The notes under the pieces were generated by a model, which did not search any database, had not been told where the DNA came from, and was given only the letters and a program-made list of their open reading frames with translations. From Diphasiastrum complanatum (taxonomy: Eukaryota > Streptophyta > Lycopodiopsida > Lycopodiales > Lycopodiaceae), in assembly GCA_029204225.1 (NCBI GenBank), contig CM055101.1:30656519-30720518 (forward strand): a stretch of 64,000 nt of DNA, given 5' to 3'. The stretch's first letter is position 1; the number at the start of each line of letters is the position of its first letter. This document shows positions 56,094 through 64,000 of this stretch, in pieces. The translations under genes were made by a program, and so were the position numbers.

Positions 56094-56792
56094 TGTTAAG
56101 GGACTTAAACCCTTGGCTCCTTATAAGAGAGGGATTGACCAGATGACTTATGAATTTTTAATTATTGTTCTGGAAGTGCTACGTAAGTCAAGTTAGTGAA
56201 TAAAGTTGGGACTCCCACCAAAATTGGATCAAATTCAAACTGGTTCCCTCCAATATTGAATGGGTTCCCACTCTTTTTTAAGTTTGAATAGTTAGGGAGG
56301 TAGAAATGGACCAATAAGATTTTGAGGCCAAGGTCCTCCTCTCTACTATAAATAGTGCCAAACTCGAGTTTGAAAATCATGTTCATATCCTCATTTCAAT
56401 ACAAGCAGATTGGTACTCTTATGGAATGGATTTGTGAATGTCCTTGCTCTTTATCTTTCTCCTTCCATCTCTCATGCTTTTGTTGCATTTGTTAATTGTT
56501 GGATCTGAATATTATTGGGATTGCATGTTCTTATGCTTTTTGTGAGAGAAAGGGAGAGAGAGAAAGAGTAAGCTATCTTCATTGTGGATCGTAGTGTTAA
56601 TGGATGCGTAGTGATAATGTTTAGGGTTAATGGATATTAGAGTTAGATGTGGATATTCCATTGATGCTGAAATCTGAGATATGTTATCGCTCTCATGGGA
56701 ACGAACCTACGCGTGACAACTAACTTCATCTCCTTGATACTAGATTGCTTAGATCTTGGGTTGAGGATAGGCTAGGAAAGAAACCCACTACA
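56094..56792 (+). repeat. 5' LTR of gypsy element A (left edge approximate)
   Basis: Begins TGTTAAGGGACTT and ends CCCACTACA. A TATA-like CTATAAATAG lies at about 56345. Confidence 0.6.
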
Positions 56793-56796
56793 TTTT

Positions 56797-56814
56797 TGGC
56801 GCCGTTGTCAGGGA
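56797..56814 (+). promoter_or_regulatory. Primer binding site of gypsy element A
   Basis: TGGCGCCGTTGTCAGGGA, four bases after the LTR end. The family-typical site is TGGCGCCGTTGCCGGGGA, attributed to tRNA-Asp in plant gypsy elements. Confidence 0.85.
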
Positions 56815-58162
56815 GCTACGCCATTTTTTCAGTTTGTAGCATGTTTGTTGGATGGTTAGCTTGCATTAGGCATCTTGTCGTGGCATGAATAGTGTTAAAA
56901 CTGCATTTGGGGTTAGTTTGAAAGTGATTTTGTCTGATTTGAGTGGATTTGCTTGTTTGAAATCTACTCTGATTATTGAACAGGGGGAGCTATTCAGACC
57001 ACCATTATTAAGATCCATCTGGATCTAAGAAATCAGAAAAAATAACAAAATCGATCAAATCTATCAGATCTTCGTCAAAAGGAGAAAAAATTGTCATCAG
57101 AACTGATAACTTTTTACCCTCTTCCAAGAAATATTCGTCGAGTTGCAGGCACCTTCGGTTTGATCACAGAACCTTCAATTTGAAGGGCGAACATTCCTTC
57201 CCAGCAGATTTTTAGAAACATCAGAAAAACCATCAGAAAATAACAAAAAGACACCCAAAATCCTAAAAAATACAAAAAAAAGAACATTTGTCTGATTCAC
57301 TATGCATAGGTGTTATTCAGATCTATCTATAGCCAGGTCGACGAATGTTTATTCTAAAAATAGAAGGTCAAAGTGACTGTTCATCGAGAAATGGATAAAC
57401 TTTTGTGATATCTTAACACCTTTTCACAAAATTTCTAGTTTTTAGAAAGAACCTTCGCCAATGTCTATGTCAGTCTGATTTACTATTTTAGTCCATCAGT
57501 GAGTTCGGCGAACGTTAAGTAGAGGCCACGTGTTATATTGTTCCATTTTTGTCAAAAAAAAGTCTCTTTTTTGCAAAAATAACAGTATTATATTTGTAAC
57601 CTTCGCCAAAACCTTCGCTGAAATTTTTGAAGATTCTATTTATAGTAAGTTGCCATTTTTGAGTTCGAAGAACATTAATTTTGTCACAATCTAAAAAAAT
57701 CTCTATTTTTACCCTCGTCAAACTACAAAAACCATACTTTTGAGCAGAAGGAACTTTCGCCAGTTCCACCCTAGTTTTATCTGAGTCAGATTCCTTATTT
57801 GAGAGTTCGACAAAGGTTATTTTTACCAAATTTGTCAGAAAAAATCTGATCAGAGATTTTTTTACCAAAAATAACATTGATGAACCTTCGCCCATGAAAC
57901 CTTCACCAAAACTATTTTTAGGTTTTGATTTTCCTGATTAAGCCTTTGTCAAATTTTTGGTCAATTCTATTACAATTTGATTCTGATTCTGAGAATTCAT
58001 CATTCTTAGAACTGTCGACGTTCGCTTGATGATAGATCTTTTTCCAAAATTCAAAAATCTGATTATTGTTAAGTGAAAGAAATTTTGCAGACTCTGAACT
58101 GAGATAGATTCTGATCAAAAATCTAGATCCAATCTCATTGTCTGATTGATTGATTTGTAAAA

Positions 58163-59172
58163 ATGGCTGCTCCTGGAGGTGCTCCTCAGGAAGTCAATCC
58201 AATCATTATTAGGAGATCACCTCGTTTGGATCTACCTAAGTACTATGAATTAATGGATCCAGTCAGATTTCTCCACATCTATACTGAATCTTGTGAAGTC
58301 TATGGCGAAGTTTTTCCTCAAGATAAACTTAAGCTATTTCCAACGGCCTTAATGGGCACAACACAAAATTGGTATTATAATCAAGATGAGACTGAGCGTA
58401 CAGATTGGGAAACTGTTAATAAACAAGCCCTTATCACACGATTCAAACCTCGGAACATGCAGTCAAAATTGATCTGATGGACTATCAAATTAGTAGCCCA
58501 AAAAGATGATGATGATTAATCAACAACGAATCATACCTGTGATCGACCAGTAAAAAATTGGGGAGTTCATTATGACCCTCAAATCGATACTGTCAACTGG
58601 AATCAAGCTCTTGCAACAATTGATTGTACAGCAGGGTATATGTGTCAACAAGATAATCAGTCCAACTTGAGCGGGATTTCATTATTGGATCAAACTTTGG
58701 ATACACTGATCACTTTTCTTTTGATTGTGTTGAATGTAGCTTGGATATCAACGGAACCCATACCAGATCCAATTGAAGATGAACTTATTCATGTGAGTCA
58801 CGCCTTGACTTATGATGACAATGGAGAACTTACTAATGAATAGATTCTAAGTCACATAAATCTTACCAAATTTGAAGTACGTGATATTCCCGATGAACCA
58901 ACAATAAAATCGCCAAAAGCAATTATATTTAAAAAAGACAAGATTATAGGATCAATGACGAAGAAACAAGCTAAGCAACATTATAATACGGTCCTGAAAT
59001 GGGAAAGTCCACCTCAAAAGGTTGATTCGAAGAATGTGCCACCTTTATTGGATAAAGACAAAGGAAAAGTCAAGGATGATTCTTCAAGTCAGAGTTCTTG
59101 TGAGACATCACCATCCAGGAAGTCATCACCTTCGAAGAAGAATCCATCTTCTAAAAAATCATCACCTCCATG
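58163..59172 (+). pseudogene. gag region of gypsy element A
   Basis: ATG 58163 opens 104 codons (MAAPGGAPQEVNPIIIRRSP, then FPTALMGTTQNWYYNQDETE), a plant gypsy gag capsid segment, ending at a TGA near 58477. The reading continues in pieces: DRPVKNWGVHYDPQIDTVNW, then an acidic stretch (58640-58843), then a Lys/Ser-rich tail with KKSSPSKKNPSSKKSSPP-like repeats (58955-59173). No zinc knuckle and no protease motif were found. Several stops. Confidence 0.65.
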
Positions 59173-59460
59173 ATCGATTCCTGCTAAGAAAGCTAAACGA
59201 AGATCCAAGACTAATCCTTTTGACAAAGAACAATAAGATGAAGTCCATCATGATATGCTAGAGCATTTAAAACACTATACTCTGGATGATGTGGTTATCA
59301 TGTTACCAAAAGCACATCGTGAACCTGAAGAATAAGTGTCAGAATCGAAAGATGTTTATGATGGCCCAGCTAGGACGCAACCTATGAATCTTGCAGAACT
59401 AGGAGAACCAAAAAATTTGCAAGCAGACAACTTCCAGATTCAGAGAAAAATTATTCCACA

Positions 59461-60032
59461 ATGAAATGTGAAGCATTAGCAATGATTTTTTCTGTAAAGA
59501 AATCTCGACATTATCTTATGGAAATGCACCTTGCATTTTATACGGATCACCAACCGTTACTTTACTTGGTAAACAAGATGTGTAATACAGGGCGTATTGC
59601 AAGATGGTTACTGTTATTGATCGAATTTGACTTTCAAGTTGTGGTTCAGAAAGGTAAACATCATCATCTCGTCGACCATGTTTCAAGAATCAAATCCATG
59701 CCAGTTAATACTGAAGTGGATGATGAATTACCAAATGTTGCGTTATTCTATGTTGAAGCAGTACCTGAGTGGGCAGCGGATATTGTTGAGTATCTAATGT
59801 TAGGGCAACCTAATGACTCCTTGACAAAAGTACAAAAGAGACAATTGATTCATAAGGCTCAACCTTATCAATTGATTGCAGGACAATTGTATCGTCGAGG
59901 AATGGATGATATTCTTTGAAGATGTGTTTTACCGCATGAAATACCTGAATTAATCATGTTTTCACATGACGGAATGGGCGGAGGACATTTTTCTATAGAT
60001 ATCACTATTCGCAAGCTTTTGCAATCAGGGTC
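59461..60032 (+). pseudogene. RNase H and integrase zinc-finger start of gypsy element A
   Basis: Reads EALAMIFSVKKSRHYLMEMH, FYTDHQPLLYLVNKMCNTGR, ARWLLLLIEFDFQVVVQKGK, then AQPYQLIAGQLYRRGMDDIL, a TGA at 59917-59919, and HDGMGGGHFSIDITIRKLLQ (first two His of the HHCC finger). It closely parallels element B (FYTDHQPLLYLINKTCNTGR). It ends where GGGTC joins the LTR at 60033. Confidence 0.82.
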
Positions 60033-60859
60033 TGTAGGGTCGAAGATCTTGCGTAGTATAGCCCTCCCAACTGTCAACAAGGATTAGATCACTGGATAGG
60101 TACCTAACTATGCATAGATGCTAAATTTAGTTAGTTTCCTACTTCCTCCCTAACTCTATTCACCACTAACACTACTCTCCCTTAACTCTACTCCTTTACA
60201 CTAACATTCATCATGATTTGGGTGAAGGAAAGGGATTGAAAAGGAGAGGAAAAGAGAAGAGAAGAGAGAAAGAGAGAGAGAGAGAGAGAGATGAGATGGA
60301 GGTTAGCTCAAATGCTCAATGTCATTGCTTATGGAAAAACCTTAACTAGCATAACCAAAAAGCATGGAAAATGAAAATAACAAGCAATCACAACAATAAC
60401 ATAAGCAAGATTGATTAGCAAATGAGGATGCTTGAGCTCTCAAAATGGTAGAGTCTCCTCCTCTCTATTAGGCATGAAAATAGTGTACAAATGGGGCCTT
60501 TTTAGAAAATGGGGAAGGCCCTTGCCCCTCAATCCTATTGGCTAATATTCACATTGATCCTATCCATTCATCTTGGACCCAACTTGATCCAAGGGTCCAC
60601 AAAAAGTACATTGGAAATCACAAGATTCATGTGAGTCCAAAATTGGACCCAACTCTAAAAATTAAACTCTAAGTTTAGAATTGACTTTGGGCCTCAAGTT
60701 TTATTTTAATTACAAAGGGCCCAAGTCTATTATTTTATTTACAACTTCAATTGCGTGCTCATTGGGCCATGGGCTTATACACGCAAGATGCCATGCCCTT
60801 GCAACACATTTTACTGGATGATTTTATTTATTTACACTTTCTTGGGAATACCCCCAACA
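60033..60859 (-). repeat. LTR, probably 3' LTR of gypsy element B
   Basis: About 827 bp with TG...CA on both strands: plus strand TGTAGGGTCGAAG ... CCCCCAACA. It interrupts element A exactly inside its zinc finger. Flanking 5-mers (GGGTC, GGACC) do not match, so it is not a simple solo LTR; this fits one end of a longer insertion that continues right as element B. A (GA)n tract lies at 60262-60290. Confidence 0.65.
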
Positions 60860-61800
60860 GGACCCACGGCTTGAAGTAGTGTCGGTCCCTCGGCACTCTG
60901 CCGGTTTAGTATAGCATTTTCTTCGCCCACCTTTGTTGGATCAGGTAGGTGGTGATGTCATCCATAAAGTTGAGGCGGTCGAGTTTCTTCAAGTCCTTGG
61001 ACGTGTGAAGAGACTTGTGGACTCCTCGCAGCCAATCTTGGTCAACCCATGTTTGGAATCTGTGTGTCCATGGATCACCCAGAAGCGCAGCTCGGTAATA
61101 CACACGAGCGATTGGCAGCTGATCTTCGACTTTGGAAGCTGTCTACGAGGGTTCAACTCTTGTAGGAAGTGATCTCTTGCACAACTTGTCTCTTTGATTG
61201 GATTTTCAAGATCATACCATGTAGGCAGGCTAATTTCATTGTTCTGATTCCATTTAGGCACCTTGCAAGGGTTGGTAAGTTGATCTTGATGCTTAGCGAG
61301 GGTTCTGAAAATTCAGCTTCTAGGAACCCTCGCACACACTAGAAAATGGTGATTCCTCCATCAAGAACTCTTGTAGATATTTTCATGGATGCATCTGGAT
61401 TAGATCTAGTGATTGTCCAAGTTTCAAGAGCTATCTCCCAGAGGATCTCAAAAAATCATGAAAAAGTGCTCTTTTAGAGTGTTTTTTGACGAGATCTCGA
61501 GATTTTCTGATTTTTAACTTTTGTAAACTAGTAATCAGCTATCCAGGCTTGATCTGACTATTGGTAGTTCTCTGAAAGTTCTAATGGATACTTGGTAACA
61601 GATCCCTCAGTCAATCTGATGATCTGCTTCCTTTTTTATCATATCTGGATTTGGATCCTTCTTGGATTCTGATGGATTTTCTTGATCTTGCCAGATCTAG
61701 CTGAATCTTGATGGATCTAGCTTGATTCGGCTTGATCTTCTTAGATCTAGCGGTGATGGCTTAGCATATTAGCTTTTCATAACGTGCCCCCACCAATCTG
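60860..61800 (-). pseudogene. Extra ORF remnants between pol and LTR of gypsy element B
   Basis: Three overlapping minus-strand frames at 60906-61335 appear to be one shifted ORF: NEISLPTWYDLENPIKETSC, then VYYRAALLGDPWTHRFQTWV and DQDWLRGVHKSLHTSKDLKK. I do not recognise the family. Some plant gypsy lineages carry an extra ORF between pol and the 3' LTR, which is where this sits. 61340-61800 has repeated GATCTAGC/GATCAAG words and no ORF. Confidence 0.4.
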
Positions 61801-61808
61801 AATCTATC

Positions 61809-63984
61809 TCATTGTGGTGGCCAGTACTTGTGCAACCAGCTACCGTTGATGGGTGTATCGAATGGTGTCCCATCTAACTTTTCTAAATTCACGGCTCCAT
61901 GATTAAGAATTTCCTTGATCCGATAGGGACCTTCACTTGTGAATTTTAATTTCCCTTTGATAGCCTTGGTTTTATACATCAGGACCAGATTTCCGAAACG
62001 AAGATCCTTCTTTTGTAACTCGTGATCATACCATGCTTTACGTCTTTCCTTTTCAACTGCCAGTGCATGCACAACTAGTAAGCGTGTTTCACAGAGTTTA
62101 TGCAGAGCTTCGTGGCGTAGCTGTAGAGATTTGGACTCACTAAGACGTTGTGTGGTGGCAATCCTTAATGAAGGAACTAAAAACTCTATTGACATCACAA
62201 CATCCTGACCATATACCAATTGGAAGGGTGTTTGATCAGTGCTTCCTTTATATGTTGTCCTGAATTCCCACAGTGCAGCATGCAACTTATGTTCCCAATC
62301 TAATCTGCTAGCTTCAACTGTTTTCGTGAGCACGCTACACAGGATCTTATTGGATGATTCTGCTTGCCCATTATCACGAGGATAATAAGGTGTACTGGTT
62401 CTGTGGATCACGAAGAATTCCTCCAACTGGACCTTGATGGTCTCATTGATGAAATGGCTTCCGCGGTTGCTAACTAGCTCTACCGGACATCTGAAGCATA
62501 CAATGATATTTTCATAAAGGGACTTGGAAGTGGTCCTAGCATTAGCTACTCTTACTGCCTTGGCTTCGACCCATTTGGTGAGGTAGTCTATGGCTACGAT
62601 TACGTATCGAACCTGGGAACTCCTTGCCGCAGGGTGAATTAGACTGATGTAATCCAATCCCCACTTTTCGAATGGTACTTGGGCTAAGACTGGGTGCAGT
62701 AGGTCATAATTCAATCTCATTGGCCTTCTCGACCTTTGGCACACATCGCACTTTTTTAATTATTCCTTCGTATCCTTATGAGTCATTGGCCACCAACATC
62801 TTGATTGCAAGATCTTGCGAACTGTAATGTCGGATGCAAAATGGCCCCCACCCATGCCTTCATGTGAAATCGAAATGATCTGGGTGGCCTCATGAGGAAG
62901 AATACACCGCCGAAGAATTCCGTCTGGTCCTCTTCGGTATAACTGACCGGCAATCAGCTGATAAGGTCTAGCCTTCAAGATCAATTTCCGATGTTCCGCC
63001 TTTGGTAGTGATTTGTCTGGTTGGCCCCGCATTAGATATTCAACAATGTCGGCAGCCCATTCTAGTACTGTGTCCATGTAAAATAAGGCAGCATCTGCCA
63101 GCTCATCATCGGGTTGGGTTGCAATCTCCTTCCCCTTGATTCGTGATACATGATTAGCCATGTAATGTTGTTTTCCCTTGCGAACTACTATCCAAAAATC
63201 AAATTCGGACAACAAGAATAGCCATTTGGTGATTCTCCCGGTGTTGCAAGTTTTATTAATGAGATAGAGCAAGGGTTGATGGTCTGTATAAAAAGCAAAA
63301 TGTGTGGCCATCAAGTAATGTCAAAATTATCATTGTCAGTGCTTCTCGCTCTGTGGTTGAATAATTCATTTCGGTATCACTGAGCCCTGGCTGGGTTAAG
63401 ACTGCTCCAACTGCATACTTCGATGCGTCCATATGCACGTGAAACTCAATGGACCAATTGGGTGGGCGTAAGATTGATGCTGAAACCAATGCATCCTTAA
63501 GCTTCTGGAAAGCCTTTAGGGCTTCCTCGTTCCAATGTGGATTCGTTGTGAGTTTGTAAATTGGTCGGGCTAACTCCGCAAAATCAAGAATGAAGATCCT
63601 ATAATAGTTAGCATGACCCATGAAGATATAGACTTCGCGGATCGTCCCCGGTGGTGGCATATCAATAATGATCCTGATCTTTGATAGATCTGTGGCGATC
63701 CTGTGTCTTGACACTATATGGTCGAGAATCAAGCCATGTGTTACCCAGAATTGACATTTTTCTGGATTCAGAGAGACCTGGTAGTCGTGGCATTTTTCTA
63801 AAACCTTTCCCAAGTTGGATAAGTGTTCTAATTCTAGTCCATGCATGCACAGATCGTCCAAGAAAATTTCCAGATTTTTTTGCAGATAATCTTTGAATAT
63901 TGCCTGCATGACTCGCTGGAAGGTGCTTGGGACATTGCAAAGTCCGAATGGCATCACTTTATGGGCATAGGTTCCCCATTCCAT
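61809..63984 (-). pseudogene. pol of Ty3/gypsy element B (RT-RNase H-integrase), running off the window
   Basis: Minus strand, N-terminus beyond the right edge. RT: KVMPFGLCNVPSTFQRVMQA and the catalytic IFLDDLCMHG. RNase H: VHMDASKYAVGAVLTQPG, then a frameshift near 63310 and FYTDHQPLLYLINK. Integrase: HHCC finger HEGMGGGHFASDITVRKILQ, a TAA near 62760, CDVCQ; core GLDYISLIHP (first Asp), LVSNRGSHF (second catalytic Asp replaced by Asn) and NGQAESSNKIL (Glu). C-terminal part ends LHKYWPPQ. FMGHANYYR and the integrase layout suit the Tat/Athila-type lineage. One shift, one stop and the Asp-to-Asn change make it inactive. Confidence 0.88.
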
Positions 63985-64000
63985 GGCAAATGTTGTCTTG

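Larger units (their letters stand above)
56094..60032 (+). mobile_element. Ty3/gypsy element A, RT-deleted, interrupted at 60032
   Basis: Order: 5' LTR, PBS (56797), long leader (56.8-58.16 kb) full of CCTTCGCC and GTTCGGCGAACGTT words, gag (58163), a Ser/Lys-rich segment, RNase H and the start of the integrase zinc finger. The RT is absent. The sequence stops in the zinc finger at 60032, where an LTR begins. Its pol resembles element B at 61.8-64 kb, so both belong to one lineage. The rest of A is expected beyond the right window edge. Confidence 0.8.

Noticed and set aside
60033-60859. Solo LTR
   Set aside because: The flanking 5-mers do not match, and element A does not resume after 60859, so it is better read as one end of element B.

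Overview
The window looks like nuclear DNA of a large-genome land plant. It has one CBL-interacting protein kinase (CIPK) gene with textbook GT-AG exons and very long, transposon-filled introns, the first exon of a small conserved-looking gene, and otherwise nested transposable elements (hAT, CACTA, LINE, Ty1/copia, Ty3/gypsy), microsatellites and decayed tandem repeats. Huge introns are compatible with a gymnosperm or similar genome, but the sequence does not fix the species. No tRNA, rRNA, CRISPR or bacterial-type operon was seen.

1-14.35 kb is the most unusual part. Two copies of one large hAT-like DNA transposon face each other head to head: L (1-6.18 kb, minus strand, cut by the window start) and R (8.09-13.53 kb, plus strand). 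Each carries a very long transposase gene (BED zinc finger, proline-rich linker, DUF659-type core, hAT dimerisation motif, acidic and proline-rich extension, AT-hook-like basic motifs). Each also carries a small basic coiled-coil-like gene convergent to it, two blocks of subterminal tandem repeats, and palindrome-rich ends built on GGTACC. Both copies are inactivated, in different ways. The spacer and right flank hold short non-autonomous elements (called here D, C, A and A') made of CpG-rich palindromic words. Neighbouring elements are joined by (TA)n tracts, and several ends share the string TCATAGT(T/G)GCAC.

14.9-21.2 kb is the 5' half of the CIPK gene on the minus strand: six exons covering the ATP-binding half of the kinase domain up to the APE motif. 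Intron 1 (4.7 kb) holds a LINE reverse-transcriptase scrap, a truncated copia element with its PBS, and a LINE ORF1-like piece with a 3' tail. Exon 7 onward is not in the window, so intron 6 probably spans the whole hAT cluster.

21.2-43 kb holds microsatellites, several decayed tandem-repeat blocks, a fold-back element, copia RNase H plus LTR start, a degenerate relative of the hAT family (32-33.6 kb), a gypsy integrase scrap, a decayed copia ending in a perfect 50-bp hairpin, and a gag-only copia-like element with both LTRs (38.65-40.76 kb).

43-56 kb holds the small gene (43.2-43.6 kb, minus), a decayed CACTA transposase, two copia-type LTR/PBS junctions with two unrecognised decayed ORFs antisense to them, element B (second copy of the short-element family, 51.6-52.3 kb, flanked by a 13-bp direct repeat), and a long degenerate inverted repeat.

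56.1-64 kb is a nested pair of related Ty3/gypsy elements: A (plus strand, LTR, PBS, gag, then RNase H with the RT missing), interrupted at 60.03 kb inside its integrase zinc finger by an LTR bordering element B (minus strand, RT-RNase H-integrase, running off the window).

All coordinates and residues were read by eye. Family names rest on recognisable motifs, not on searches.
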